Source: JAVBKE01 sp031554215 (GTDB taxonomy: Bacteria > Bacillota > Bacilli > JARBTR01). Taken from it: 39,929 nucleotides of DNA. Shown here piece by piece: positions 14,727-23,847 of the stretch. A program made the position numbers and the translations under genes. The first letter of the stretch is position 1. Each line of letters starts with the position of its first letter. Below the pieces are notes generated by a model. That model was given only the letters and a program-made list of their open reading frames with translations. It made no database searches and was not told the DNA's origin. The DNA lies in contig JAVBKF010000176.1 in assembly GCA_031554215.1 (NCBI GenBank), positions 1-39,929 on the forward strand, read 5' to 3'.

Positions 14727-17366
14727 TTGAGTAGTAAAGAGATGGCGACAAAATATGATCCGAAAGCGGTTGAAGCAGGACGGTATCAATGGTGGGTGGA
14801 GCAGAAGTTCTTTGAAGCTGAGGAGAGTTCTCTGAAACCACCTTATACAATTGTGATTCCGCCGCCAAATGTAACGGGTAAGCTTCATTTGGGACATGCT
14901 TGGGATACGGCATTGCAGGATATTCTTACACGGATGAAACGGATGCAAGGGTTTAATGTTCTTTATTTGCCGGGAATGGATCATGCGGGGATTGCGACAC
15001 AAGCAAAGGTGGAGGCAAAGCTGCGCGAGGAAGGTACGTCTCGTTATGATCTTGGGCGAGCGCGCTTTCTCGAGGAGACTTGGAAATGGAAGGAAGAATA
15101 TGCTGGTCACATTCGTGCGCAGTGGGCGAAGCTCGGGCTTGGGCTTGATTACTCTCGTGAGCGGTTTACTTTAGATGAAGGTTTATCTGATGCGGTAAGG
15201 AAAGTGTTTGTTGATTTGTATCAAAAAAAACTGATTTATCGTGGTGAGCGGATTATCAATTGGGACCCTGTAACGAAAACGGCACTGTCTGATATTGAGG
15301 TTATTTATAAAGAAGTGACAGGTGCGTTCTATCATTTACGCTATCCGCTGGTGGATGGAAGCGGCTATATTGAGATTGCAACAACAAGACCGGAAACGAT
15401 GTTTGGTGATACTGCAGTTGCGGTCAACCCAGAGGATGCGCGCTATAAGCACCTGATCGGAAAAATGCTCAAGTTGCCGATTATCGGTAGAGAAATCCCG
15501 ATTGTTGGCGATGCGTATTGTGAAATGGACTTTGGTTCAGGGGCAGTGAAAATTACGCCTGCACATGATCCGAATGACTTTGAAGTGGGTAATCGTCACG
15601 GCATCGAACGTGTTCTGGTGATGAATGAAGATGGTACTATGAATGCCGAGGCAGGTAAGTATCAAGGAATGGAACGTTTTGAATGCCGTCAGAAACTGGT
15701 TGCCGAGCTACAAGAACTTGGTGTTTGTGTGAAGATCGGTGAACATGTGCATCCCGTTGGTCATTCCGAGCGAAGTGGTGCTGTAGTAGAACCGTACCTA
15801 TCGACACAGTGGTTTGTGAAAATGGCGCCTTTAGCGACAGCTTCTACAGCTAAACAACAGACTGACGATCGTGTTGAATTTGTCCCAGAGCGGTTTGAGA
15901 AAACGTATCTTCAATGGATGGAGAATATTAGAGATTGGTGTATCTCACGGCAATTATGGTGGGGGCACCGAATCCCAGCTTGGTATCATAAAGAAACAGG
16001 GGAGGTGTATGTTGGCACAGAAGCCCCTACAGATAGTGAGAATTGGGATCAGGACAATGATGTGCTGGATACTTGGTTTAGTTCAGCCCTATGGCCGTTT
16101 TCAACGCTCGGATGGCCAAATCCCGAAGCGGAGGATTTCAAACAATTCTATCCAACGAGTACACTCGTTACCGGATACGATATTATCTTTTTCTGGGTCT
16201 CACGGATGATCTTCCAAGGGCTTGAGTTCACTGGGGAGAAACCGTTCGACCATGTTCTGATTCATGGACTAGTGCGTGACGCTTCAGGGAGAAAGATGAG
16301 TAAATCACTTGGCAATGGCGTTGATCCGATGGAGGAAATCGAGCGTTATGGTGCAGATTCACTGCGGTTTTACCTGACAACAGCTGGTTCCCCAGGACAA
16401 GATATGCGCTACATTCCTGAAAAGATGGAAGCGACATGGAATTTTGCTAATAAGATTTGGAACGCATCACGTTTCTGCTTAATGAATTTAGAGGGCATGA
16501 CTTTTGAGGAAATTGATTTATCAGGTGAAAAATCGGTTGCGGATGATTGGATTTTGACACGGCTAAATGAAGTGATTGACAGCGTGACAAGACTTGCTGA
16601 GAAATTTGAATTTGGTGAAGTAGGACGGACACTAACGAACTTTATTTGGGATGATTTCTGTGATTGGTATATTGAAATGGCAAAGTTGCCTCTGTATGGT
16701 GATGATGAAGCGGCCAAACGAACAACACGCTCAGTGCTTGCCTTTGTATTAGACAGTACGATGCGATTACTTCACCCATTCATGCCGTTTATTACGGAAG
16801 AAATCTGGCAGAACCTGCCTCATGAGGGCGATTCAATTGCGGTAGCAAGTTGGCCTGTGGTACGTGCAGAATTAAATAATACGCAAGCAGCAGAGGATAT
16901 GAAATTAATTGTTGACATCATTCGGAGCGTGCGCGCGATACGAACTGAAGTAAACACACCAATGAGTAAGAAAATAACGCTAATGATTCGGGCAAAAGAT
17001 GAGGCAATCGCAGCAACAATCGAGGCGAATCGTAGTACCCTAGAGCGTTTCTGTAATCCAGAACAACTTGAGATTGGTACAGCGGTAGCGAGTGCCCTGA
17101 AAGCGATGACAGCGGTTGTCACAGGTGCAGAAATCATTATTCCACTTGCAGGTTTAATCAATATCGAGGATGAAATGAAACGCCTTGAAAAAGAGCTAAC
17201 GAAGTGGAATGACGAGGTAACCCGAATCGAGAAGAAACTTGCTAACCGAGGATTTGTGGCAAAAGCGCCTGAAAAAGTCATCATTGAGGAACGTGCAAAG
17301 CTAGCTGATTACCTTGAGAAAAAGGGGATTGTTGAAGCACGAATGACTGAGCTCGAAGGTTTGTAA
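14727..17366 (+). CDS. valS: Valyl-tRNA synthetase
   Basis: This is an 879-residue class I synthetase that attaches valine to tRNA-Val in the cytoplasm. It has HLGH (54-57, the HIGH signature after PPPNVTGK), the editing domain with TTRPETMFGDTAVAVNP, KMSKS (523-527, in GRKMSKSLGN), the anticodon-binding domain, and a C-terminal coiled coil (LEKELTKWNDEVTRIEKKL). The length equals the B. subtilis enzyme within one residue. TTG 14727 is chosen because AGGAG lies eight bases upstream; GTG 14718 would overlap that site. It is controlled by the T-box leader. Its usual neighbour folC is displaced by about 7 kb of other genes. Confidence 0.97.
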   Translation: MSSKEMATKYDPKAVEAGRYQWWVEQKFFEAEESSLKPPYTIVIPPPNVTGKLHLGHAWDTALQDILTRMKRMQGFNVLYLPGMDHAGIATQAKVEAKLREEGTSRYDLGRARFLEETWKWKEEYAGHIRAQWAKLGLGLDYSRERFTLDEGLSDAVRKVFVDLYQKKLIYRGERIINWDPVTKTALSDIEVIYKEVTGAFYHLRYPLVDGSGYIEIATTRPETMFGDTAVAVNPEDARYKHLIGKMLKLPIIGREIPIVGDAYCEMDFGSGAVKITPAHDPNDFEVGNRHGIERVLVMNEDGTMNAEAGKYQGMERFECRQKLVAELQELGVCVKIGEHVHPVGHSERSGAVVEPYLSTQWFVKMAPLATASTAKQQTDDRVEFVPERFEKTYLQWMENIRDWCISRQLWWGHRIPAWYHKETGEVYVGTEAPTDSENWDQDNDVLDTWFSSALWPFSTLGWPNPEAEDFKQFYPTSTLVTGYDIIFFWVSRMIFQGLEFTGEKPFDHVLIHGLVRDASGRKMSKSLGNGVDPMEEIERYGADSLRFYLTTAGSPGQDMRYIPEKMEATWNFANKIWNASRFCLMNLEGMTFEEIDLSGEKSVADDWILTRLNEVIDSVTRLAEKFEFGEVGRTLTNFIWDDFCDWYIEMAKLPLYGDDEAAKRTTRSVLAFVLDSTMRLLHPFMPFITEEIWQNLPHEGDSIAVASWPVVRAELNNTQAAEDMKLIVDIIRSVRAIRTEVNTPMSKKITLMIRAKDEAIAATIEANRSTLERFCNPEQLEIGTAVASALKAMTAVVTGAEIIIPLAGLINIEDEMKRLEKELTKWNDEVTRIEKKLANRGFVAKAPEKVIIEERAKLADYLEKKGIVEARMTELEGL

Positions 17367-17372
17367 ATGTTC

Positions 17373-17416
17373 AAAGGAGAAGGAGGTCACCTTTTGGTGG
17401 CTTTCGCTCCTTTTTT
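17373..17416 (+). terminator. valS terminator
   Basis: AAAGGAG (17373-17379) pairs with CTCCTTT (17407-17413); an inner GTCACC/GGTGGC stem supports it, and six T follow. Confidence 0.8.
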
Positions 17417-17426
17417 GTTTGAACTA

Positions 17427-17584
17427 GGGTCTGTTTGAAAAAAGATATATGCGAACTTAAAGCAGAATTTTTGCCCTAGAATTGTCGAAGGAAGTCTTCC
17501 AAATTCAAGTATTTTACAATTTTTCCTCAGTGCCAATCAAAAAAGCTTATCAAGCTCCTTTCATAAATCTCTTTCAGACACAGC
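17427..17584. repeat. Possible MITE or insertion-sequence scar
   Basis: A stretch of about 158 bp with imperfect terminal inverted repeats: the left end has GTTTGAAAAAAGATATATG and the right end reads in reverse as GTCTGAAAGAGATTTATG. No coding frame inside. It could be a non-autonomous element or the ends of a deleted IS. It starts the gene-poor stretch 17417-18003. Confidence 0.3.
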
Positions 17585-17655
17585 TTAACTAAATAATCAA
17601 ATTAATCAGATACTGTGAAAAAGCATAGGATCCAAGAATAAACGGAGGACCTATA

Positions 17656-17896
17656 ATGAAAACCTCCAAGGTGTAGACCAGACGTTAAATAATTTATTTC
17701 CGGAACAAAAGAGAGGGAAGATTGCTATTGAAATTCTATCGTCAATTGACATGAAGCCGTAAATGTCGTTGTTTCACCAACCATTCATTTTGTTGATCAG
17801 GCAATGGATTCTGCTAGCGACTTGGTAACTGGGGATTCTGCTAGCAAAGGACCAGCATCCTCTCTGGTGGATAGGATTATGGACACTAGCGGTTAA
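17656..17896 (+). pseudogene. Short frameshifted gene of unknown family
   Basis: ATG 17656 has a perfect site (GGAGG seven bases upstream) but its frame stops after six codons. In the neighbouring frame a plausible protein follows from 17661 (NLQGVDQTLNNLFPEQ, then KRGKIAIEILSSID), and from 17750 a third frame continues (HEAVNVVVSPTIHFVDQ ... VDRIMDTSG, stop at 17894-17896). Two single-base errors would join these into one protein of about 80 residues. I do not recognise it. It sits between valS and the small membrane gene, in a stretch that appears to have accumulated decay. Confidence 0.35.
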
Positions 17897-18003
17897 CCAG
17901 CCCCAAGTTTCTTGATAACGTGTATTACCACGAACATGGCTGTTTCTGAGGAAATACTACCAAAAGCGCCTTTGCCAAGGCGGTCTTTAGAAGGAATGTC
18001 AAC

Positions 18004-18189
18004 TTAGTAAAAGCTACTAAGTATCGTGACACAAAATAAGCCAAATCCAATGACGATAGTTCTAAGAATAACGCCAGCTGTGGGCATTTCTTTACCATGT
18101 TTTTTCTGATAGTTTTTTTTCAAAGCAAAACGGACGATCAGAAATGCAATGACTAAAGGTGGTATCAAAGTTCCAATAAAATATGCCAT
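18004..18189 (-). CDS. Small two-helix membrane protein
   Basis: This is a 61-residue protein. ATG 18189 follows AAAGGAG; the longer frame to 18219 is rejected. There are two hydrophobic segments (about 5-22, GTLIPPLVIAFLIVRFAL; and 41-58, VILRTIVIGFGLFCVTIL) joined by a basic loop with Lys-rich KKNYQKKHGKE. This topology suggests a small inner-membrane protein. No family recognised; it stands alone between remnants and the rfb operon. Confidence 0.6.
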   Translation of the reverse strand: MAYFIGTLIPPLVIAFLIVRFALKKNYQKKHGKEMPTAGVILRTIVIGFGLFCVTILSSFY

Positions 18190-18407
18190 AAATTCTCCTT
18201 TCTTGTTGTCATATTCCATATACCGTTATGAGTTTAAACGAGTTAATCAGGAATGTCAAATCAGTGAATAACCCGGAATATGGTCAGAATACCTTTTCTA
18301 GAAAGTCAAAATCAGTTGATTATTTATTAGGCGGCGTTAATAAATTTTTATACCATTATTAGGTTTATGATTTCTTACAGAGGTCAGATGTTGATTTATT
18401 CAAGTAA

Positions 18408-18518
18408 CATTCGCTTCAACAATTTTCAGACATCAGGGCGTTTACCATCGGCATGCTAGGTGATAACGCAGGCAATATCTTTAAGAAATTGAAAAAATGT
18501 ATTGAAGGGGCCGAATGA
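18408..18518 (+). pseudogene. Possible C-terminal gene fragment
   Basis: A frame closed upstream by a stop reads HSLQQFSDIRAFTIGMLG, then DNAGNIFKKLKKCIEGAE and TGA. The composition looks protein-like, but no start codon or ribosome binding site supports a whole gene. It may be the tail of a deleted gene. The rest of 18220-18538 shows nothing else I can support. Confidence 0.2.
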
Positions 18519-18538
18519 GGCACTGTTATTTAGACAGC

Positions 18539-18570
18539 AAAAGGAGTAGCCGCTACGTGCTACTCCTTTT
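18539..18570. terminator. Terminator of the rfb operon
   Basis: A perfect 12-bp stem (18539-18550 with 18559-18570) with A-run and T-run flanks lies 14 bases after the rfbB stop, and works on both strands. Confidence 0.85.
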
Positions 18571-18583
18571 GGTAAACGACTAC

Positions 18584-19606
18584 TTATCGTTTGCCGTATT
18601 GTTTCTCAAAATACTGTTGGTATTCACCACTGATGATGTTTTCCCACCACCATTTATTCTCAAGGTACCACTCAATTGTCTGTGCAATACCTGTATCGAA
18701 TTTGTAAGTTGGCTTCCAGCCCAATTGTTCTAGTTTCGTTGGATCAATTGCATAGCGCCTGTCATGTCCAAGACGATCCTCAACAAACTCAATTAAATCC
18801 TCAGATTTTCCGAGTGCACGAATAATGGTTTTGACAACCTCAAGGTTTGTCACCTCATTATGCCCACCAACATTGTAGACATGGCCGTTCTCGCCTTCAT
18901 GTAAAACAAGGTCAATCGCAGCGCAGTGATCTAACACATGTAGCCAGTCACGAATATTACTGCCATTGCCATAGACAGGTACCTTCTCATCATTTAGCAC
19001 ACGAGAAATTGTCAATGGGATTAGCTTCTCAGGGAAGTGGTATGGTCCATAATTATTGGAACAACGCGTGATGTTGATTGGTAGACCAAACGTTTCATGA
19101 TAAGCACGGACAAGCAAATCTGATGAAGCCTTACTAGCACTATACGGGCTATTAGGCTCAAGCGGTGTTTGCTCAGTGAAGAAAGTGGTTGGATCAAAAT
19201 CAAGCTCACCATACACTTCATCCGTAGAGACATGCAGAAACTTTGCAATCGAAGTGGCTTTGGAGGCATCGAGTAACACCTGTGTTCCAAGTACATTTGT
19301 ACGCACAAAGACTTCAGGGTCAGTGATCGAGCGATCGACATGGCTTTCAGCTGCAAAGTGAACAACATAATCAAATTTCTCTTTTTCAAAAAGCGCCATG
19401 ATTGCAGGACGATCTGTAATATCCACTTTGACAAAATGATAGTTATCTTGCCCCTCAATATCGCGGTGTTTCGTTAAATCACCTGCATATGTCAATAAAT
19501 CCAAGTTATAAATATCACACTGTGGATACTTGTTCACCATATACTGAACAAAGTTACCGCCGATAAAACCAGCACCGCCAGTTACAAGAATTTTCTTTCT
19601 ACTCAT
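18584..19606 (-). CDS. rfbB: dTDP-glucose 4,6-dehydratase
   Basis: This 340-residue RmlB/RfbB is an extended short-chain dehydrogenase that converts dTDP-glucose to dTDP-4-keto-6-deoxyglucose, step two of dTDP-L-rhamnose synthesis. It has the NAD-binding TGGAGFIG near the N-terminus, the STDEVYGEL segment with the catalytic Thr-Asp-Glu, and YSASKA with the Tyr-x-x-x-Lys pair. ATG 19606 has GGAAGG upstream and almost abuts the rfbD stop; the frame extension to 19663 is rejected. Last gene of the operon. Confidence 0.96.
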   Translation of the reverse strand: MSRKKILVTGGAGFIGGNFVQYMVNKYPQCDIYNLDLLTYAGDLTKHRDIEGQDNYHFVKVDITDRPAIMALFEKEKFDYVVHFAAESHVDRSITDPEVFVRTNVLGTQVLLDASKATSIAKFLHVSTDEVYGELDFDPTTFFTEQTPLEPNSPYSASKASSDLLVRAYHETFGLPINITRCSNNYGPYHFPEKLIPLTISRVLNDEKVPVYGNGSNIRDWLHVLDHCAAIDLVLHEGENGHVYNVGGHNEVTNLEVVKTIIRALGKSEDLIEFVEDRLGHDRRYAIDPTKLEQLGWKPTYKFDTGIAQTIEWYLENKWWWENIISGEYQQYFEKQYGKR

Positions 19607-19608
19607 CT

Positions 19609-20463
19609 TTATTTTCCTTCCGTTTCTAGCACATTTATGTAGTGCTGTAATGCGTCTTGCCATTTAGGTAAAGTCATAAATCCATTGTCAATTAATTTCT
19701 GCTTAGACATCCGTGAGTTACCTGGTCTTGCTGCTTTTGTCGGATAATCCGCAGCAGGGATGCTATTTACTGTAACATTTTTTCCAGCTTGACGGAAGAT
19801 TTCTGTCGCAAACTCAGCCCATGAACAAATGCCTTCATTGGTTCCGTGATAAATGCCATATCGATCTGTTTGGATCATCTCAAGCAATAACTTCGACAGA
19901 TCAAATGTGTAAGTAGGGGATCCGAATTGATCGCCTACCACATTTAACTCATTTCGTGTCTCAGCAAGTTTCAGCATCGTTTTGACAAAGTTAAATCCGT
20001 TGAGACCAAACACCCAAGAAATCCGCACAATAAAATAGTCTGTCAAAAGTTGTTGAACAATTTGTTCACCCTCGAGCTTTGTTTGTCCATAATAGTTCAC
20101 TGGACTTGTTGCATCTGTTTCAATAAATGGTGTTTCTCCCTTGCCATCATACACATAATCCGTGCTGATATAAATAAATTTGGACTGTAATTCTTTGGCG
20201 ATGGTCGCTAGCGTTTCAGTCCCCTTTACATTGATGTTCCAACACAGTTCTTTGTCATCCTCAGCCTTATCCACGGCCGTATAAGCAGCACAATGAATAA
20301 TCGCATCAGGCTTGACATCTCTTACAAACTGACTCGTGGCCTCTTGGTCGGTGATATCTAAGTGTTCAACACCAATGCCAATCATATCAAATCCAAGTGC
20401 TTTTCCTGCGCGAACAACGTCAAAACCAAGTTGTCCTGTATAGCCCGTAACTAAAATTTTCAT
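19609..20463 (-). CDS. rfbD: dTDP-4-dehydrorhamnose reductase
   Basis: This 284-residue RmlD/RfbD performs the final NAD(P)H-dependent reduction to dTDP-L-rhamnose. The N-terminal GYTGQLGFDV is the nucleotide-binding loop; HCAAYTAVDKAE is characteristic of the family; STDYVYDG and YYGQTKLEGE contain the catalytic Thr and Tyr-x-x-x-Lys. The ribosome binding site (GGAG) lies in the last codons of rfbC, three bases apart, so translation is coupled. Confidence 0.95.
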   Translation of the reverse strand: MKILVTGYTGQLGFDVVRAGKALGFDMIGIGVEHLDITDQEATSQFVRDVKPDAIIHCAAYTAVDKAEDDKELCWNINVKGTETLATIAKELQSKFIYISTDYVYDGKGETPFIETDATSPVNYYGQTKLEGEQIVQQLLTDYFIVRISWVFGLNGFNFVKTMLKLAETRNELNVVGDQFGSPTYTFDLSKLLLEMIQTDRYGIYHGTNEGICSWAEFATEIFRQAGKNVTVNSIPAADYPTKAARPGNSRMSKQKLIDNGFMTLPKWQDALQHYINVLETEGK

Positions 20464-20466
20464 GCG

Positions 20467-21027
20467 TTATTCTCCAAATGTAAAATTATTTTCTGTCTCA
20501 GATAGTAGCGGTGCATTTTGATCTTTATCGGAAAGTACCGGGGTTACATCCATTGGCCATTCGATGCCAATTTCTTTATCGTTCCAAACGATCCCACGGT
20601 CGCAATCAGGCGAGTAAAGCTCATCTACTTTGTACTGCACTTCAACATCGTCAGTAAGTGTCATGAAAGCATGGGCAAATCCTTTTGGGACAAGCAGTTG
20701 CTTTTTATTATCAGCATTTAGTTCGATTCCAAACCATTCGCCATAAGTAGGACTCCCTTTGCGAATATCAACAGCGACATCAAAAATAGCGCCACGCGTA
20801 CAGCGAACGAGTTTTGTTTGTGCTTTTGGGTTCAATTGGTAGTGTAATCCTCTCAGTGTCCCTTTTGTAGCCGAGTAGGAATGATTATCTTGCACAAAAG
20901 TAAGGTCAAGACCAGCTTTTTTAAAATGTTCATCGCTATAGGTTTCAGTAAACCAACCGCGGTGGTCACCAAATACTTTCGGTGTAATCACTTTAACACC
21001 TATTAATTTTGTATCGTTTATTTCCAT
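20467..21027 (-). CDS. rfbC: dTDP-4-dehydrorhamnose 3,5-epimerase
   Basis: This 186-residue cupin-fold RmlC/RfbC epimerises carbons 3 and 5 of the keto sugar. Recognisable stretches are FGDHRGWFTETY, the FVQDNHSYS segment, TLRGLHYQ with the active-site His, the KLVRCTRGAIFDVAVDIRKG core strands, and VPKGFAHAF. It ends with the GGAGAATAA that serves rfbD. It is typical in length and all key segments are present. Confidence 0.95.
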   Translation of the reverse strand: MEINDTKLIGVKVITPKVFGDHRGWFTETYSDEHFKKAGLDLTFVQDNHSYSATKGTLRGLHYQLNPKAQTKLVRCTRGAIFDVAVDIRKGSPTYGEWFGIELNADNKKQLLVPKGFAHAFMTLTDDVEVQYKVDELYSPDCDRGIVWNDKEIGIEWPMDVTPVLSDKDQNAPLLSETENNFTFGE

Positions 21028-21042
21028 GTTGTTCCCTCTTTC

Positions 21043-21921
21043 TTAATGTTTGATTTGTCCATCAGCTACTTTTTGTAGGTACTTTCCGTAATCATTTTTA
21101 CTCAAAAGTTTAGCACTTTCAAGGAGTACTTCCTTGCTAATCCAACCATTGATGTAAGCAATCTCTTCAAGTGCTGCAATCTTAACGCCTTGATGCTCTT
21201 CAATTGTTTTCACAAAATTGGTTGCATCAACGAGCGTTTGATGTGTACCGGTATCAAGCCAAGTAAAGCCTCTGCCAAGCAGTTCAACTTCAAGCAAATT
21301 CTTCTGCAAGTAGGCATCATTGATATCGGTGATTTCCAGCTCACCACGCGCAGAAGGTTTGACGTTTTTGGCAATATCAACAACCGAGTTATCGTAAAAA
21401 TATAACCCTGTTATCGCATAATTTGATTTTGGAACAGCTGGCTTTTCTTCCACGCTAAGCACTTTACCATCTGGATCAAATTCGACAATTCCAAAGCGCT
21501 CAGGGTCTTTGACGTGGTAGCCGAAGACCGTAGCGCCTTTTGGCTTAGCAGCAGCACGTTGCAAAATTTTGCGCATACCACTCCCGTAGTAAATATTATC
21601 TCCAAGAATCATTGCAACTGAATCATCACCGATGAAATCAGCACCCAATATAAATGCTTGTGCGAGTCCTTCAGGGTTTTCTTGTACTTTATATTGTAGG
21701 GAAATACCCAAATGAGAGCCATCTCCAAATAGATGTTCATATTTAGGCGTATCTTCTGGTGTTGAGATGATCAAAATCTCTTTGATACCAGCTAACATCA
21801 GTGTAGAGAGGGGATAGTAGACCATCGGTTTGTCGTAAATCGGTAATAACTGTTTACTTGTGACCATCGTTAGGGGATATAGTCGTGTTCCACTGCCACC
21901 TGCTAGGATAATACCTTTCAT
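21043..21921 (-). CDS. rfbA: Glucose-1-phosphate thymidylyltransferase
   Basis: This 292-residue RmlA/RfbA makes dTDP-glucose from dTTP and glucose-1-phosphate and is the entry and feedback point of the rhamnose pathway. GIILAGGSGTRLYPLT is the nucleotidyltransferase signature; ILGDNIYYGSGM, EEKPAVPKSNYA and the WLDTGTHQTL end segment complete the family pattern. AAAGGAG precedes ATG 21921. First gene of the rfbACDB operon, which supplies rhamnose for wall polysaccharide or spore surface glycans. Confidence 0.96.
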   Translation of the reverse strand: MKGIILAGGSGTRLYPLTMVTSKQLLPIYDKPMVYYPLSTLMLAGIKEILIISTPEDTPKYEHLFGDGSHLGISLQYKVQENPEGLAQAFILGADFIGDDSVAMILGDNIYYGSGMRKILQRAAAKPKGATVFGYHVKDPERFGIVEFDPDGKVLSVEEKPAVPKSNYAITGLYFYDNSVVDIAKNVKPSARGELEITDINDAYLQKNLLEVELLGRGFTWLDTGTHQTLVDATNFVKTIEEHQGVKIAALEEIAYINGWISKEVLLESAKLLSKNDYGKYLQKVADGQIKH

Positions 21922-22008
21922 TTTGAATGACTCCTTTGCCTGTTTATTTTTTTAACATTGTCTATTGTTCATTCGAGTTTGTTTACTTCTAAGAAAAACA
22001 ATACGTCC

Positions 22009-22017
22009 ATTATACCA
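22009..22017 (-). promoter_or_regulatory. Extended -10 promoter of rfbA
   Basis: On the minus strand TGGTATAAT is an extended -10 element with a poor -35, leaving a leader of about 80 bases. Confidence 0.55.
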
Positions 22018-22295
22018 TGATAGAATGCCATGAGACATACTAAAATATTATCACTAATATGAGAATGATCAAAACGATTTCTTGTCCTCCGTGTAAATAA
22101 GGTGCAACGACTATGCATCAATGTGTTTCAGTTCGCGGGCGACAACCTTTTTTTGTAACCCCGTTCTCCTTGTGCGCCATTGCCCTTAGCTCAACACGGA
22201 CACTGTTGATGCAATAGATGTCTATTATTGATTTATATTTAGAAAAGTCAGAATAGCGAGTCGATTAACGGATATGAGCGGAAAAGTCAAATTTA
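22018..22295. other. Intergenic stretch without a gene
   Basis: This lies between the divergent rfb and peroxidase promoters. I see no open frame with a start signal and no clear RNA structure. Confidence 0.5.
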
Positions 22296-22324
22296 TTGAC
22301 TTGTCTACTCTTAAGCAATAAAGT
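22296..22324 (+). promoter_or_regulatory. Promoter of the peroxidase gene
   Basis: TTGACT (22296-22301) and TAAAGT (22319-22324) are 17 bases apart, about 40 bases before the gene. Confidence 0.6.
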
Positions 22325-22363
22325 AGACTGTATAAATAAATTTCAATTTGGAGGCTAACTTTT

Positions 22364-22900
22364 ATGACTATTTATGATTACGCATTACCACTAGCAAACG
22401 GTAAGGAACTTTCTTTAAGTGAGCACAAAAACGACGTTATGTTATTCGTAAACACTGCGAGTCAATGTGGATTTACACCGCAGTATGAAGGACTCGAAAA
22501 TTTACACCGCAAATTTAAAGATCAAGGGCTAACAGTTATTGGCTGTATTTGTAACCAATTTGGTGAGCAAGCGCCTGGTACATCTGATGAAGAGCATAGT
22601 TTCTGTAATTTAAATTTTGGTGTAACTTTCCCGTTAACGGCTAAACTTGAGGTGAACGGAGAGCAGGCACATCCGCTGTTCAAACACTTAACGTCTGTTA
22701 CTGAGTTTGGTGGATTTGGAAGCAATGATACCTTACAAGGCATTGTTGAGACGAAATTCGGCGTTGATTTCACCGATACACACTCTGTGAAGTGGAATTT
22801 CACTAAGTTTCTAGTTGATAGACAAGGCAATGTGACACGCTTTGAACCGACAACAACACCAGAAGAAATGGAATCAGCAATTGAAAGCGCATTGAAATAA
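22364..22900 (+). CDS. Glutathione-peroxidase-family thiol peroxidase
   Basis: This 178-residue protein reduces peroxides with a Cys in place of selenocysteine. The catalytic tetrad is visible: Cys in NTASQCGFT, Gln and Asn in CNQFGEQ and KWNFTKF, and Trp in the latter. Bacterial relatives without a glutathione supply usually use thioredoxin. Unlike many relatives, the loop after CNQFG reads EQAPGTSDEE, and there is an extra Cys pair (GCICNQ). GGAGG upstream of ATG 22364. It is a single gene with its own promoter and terminator, in a gap between valS and folC. Relatives are often called BsaA. Confidence 0.9.
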   Translation: MTIYDYALPLANGKELSLSEHKNDVMLFVNTASQCGFTPQYEGLENLHRKFKDQGLTVIGCICNQFGEQAPGTSDEEHSFCNLNFGVTFPLTAKLEVNGEQAHPLFKHLTSVTEFGGFGSNDTLQGIVETKFGVDFTDTHSVKWNFTKFLVDRQGNVTRFEPTTTPEEMESAIESALK

Positions 22901-22951
22901 GCGTCCCATTTCCTTAGGGTGTTAGTGATTTCGGGTTCGTTAGGTATAAAT

Positions 22952-22998
22952 AAAGAGGCAGTGATGACCTGTAAAGCAGGAGTCATCACTGCCTCTTT
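22952..22998. terminator. Strong bidirectional terminator
   Basis: A 17-bp perfect stem (22952-22968 with 22982-22998) with A and T runs at its ends separates the converging peroxidase and ATP-grasp genes. Confidence 0.85.
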
Positions 22999-23003
22999 TC
23001 GCG

Positions 23004-23831
23004 CTATTCCAATAACTTTCTTTTAATAAACTGTAGGTAGTGCTGAACGGCGTCAATATCTGATAGCGCGCTCAGAGTCCGGCTACCGACAACATCCTCG
23101 ATTTCATTTAGGAGTGGGTCGCCATTTTCCCCATAAACAAAGTCAATGCCGACAAACCCAAATTCAAGGATTTGCGCTAAACGGCCGACCATGGCTCTCT
23201 CCTTGTCGCCAAGTGAAATGAGTTCAGCATCGCCACCAAGGGTGAAATTTGCCCGGAAATCTGTTTGGCTCGTTCTTCGCACGGCTCCAATCACTTCTTT
23301 ACCGATGACAAATACCCGGACATCTTTTCCAGGGGTCACGAGCTGCTGGGCGATGAGCTGTTTTCCGCTCATGCTTGTTGCCTCATTTTCAATTAACTGT
23401 ACACCAGTTCCGCCGCTCCCTTGTCGTGGTTTCATCACGTAGGGCGGCCTCAGAGGGGGGATTTGGTCGTCCCAAAGAATAATCGTATCAGTGGTTGGAA
23501 TACCAAGCATCATTGCTAGTTGGCAGGTTTTTGCCTTGTCATTACATAGCTCTGATACAATGGCAGAATTAAATGTTTTGAAGCCGGCAATCTCTAAATG
23601 CCGAGTGAATAGGGAATCAATACAGCGAATAATAGCGAAATTACGATTGATTTTTTCGCCAAATTGATTCCGAACAAAAGCCCGTCCGTTCTCTACACCA
23701 ATGAAAATCTCATCTCGATAGACAAGCTCGAGTTTAATGCCAATCCTGTTTGCTTCACTAAGCATTCGTTCGATAAATGGTGCATTTTTCTGAGCATGGT
23801 CTTTTGTATACACTAGTATGCCGCTAAACAT
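23004..23831 (-). CDS. RimK-like ATP-grasp ligase (second of pair)
   Basis: A protein of about 275 residues with an ATP-grasp fold. PYVMKPRQGSGGTGVQLI is the glycine-rich ATP-binding loop; GKDVRVFVIG, AVRRTSQTDFRANFTLGG and GIDFVYGENGDPLLNEIED hold the Arg, Asp, Glu and Asn residues that bind Mg-ATP. RimK-type enzymes join an amino acid such as glutamate to a carboxylate; the substrate here is unknown. Three ATG codons are in a row; the third (23831) is best spaced from AGGAG. It follows the other ATP-grasp gene by 16 bases, so they form an operon. Confidence 0.8.
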   Translation of the reverse strand: MFSGILVYTKDHAQKNAPFIERMLSEANRIGIKLELVYRDEIFIGVENGRAFVRNQFGEKINRNFAIIRCIDSLFTRHLEIAGFKTFNSAIVSELCNDKAKTCQLAMMLGIPTTDTIILWDDQIPPLRPPYVMKPRQGSGGTGVQLIENEATSMSGKQLIAQQLVTPGKDVRVFVIGKEVIGAVRRTSQTDFRANFTLGGDAELISLGDKERAMVGRLAQILEFGFVGIDFVYGENGDPLLNEIEDVVGSRTLSALSDIDAVQHYLQFIKRKLLE

Positions 23832-23847
23832 CATCATTCTCCTACGA

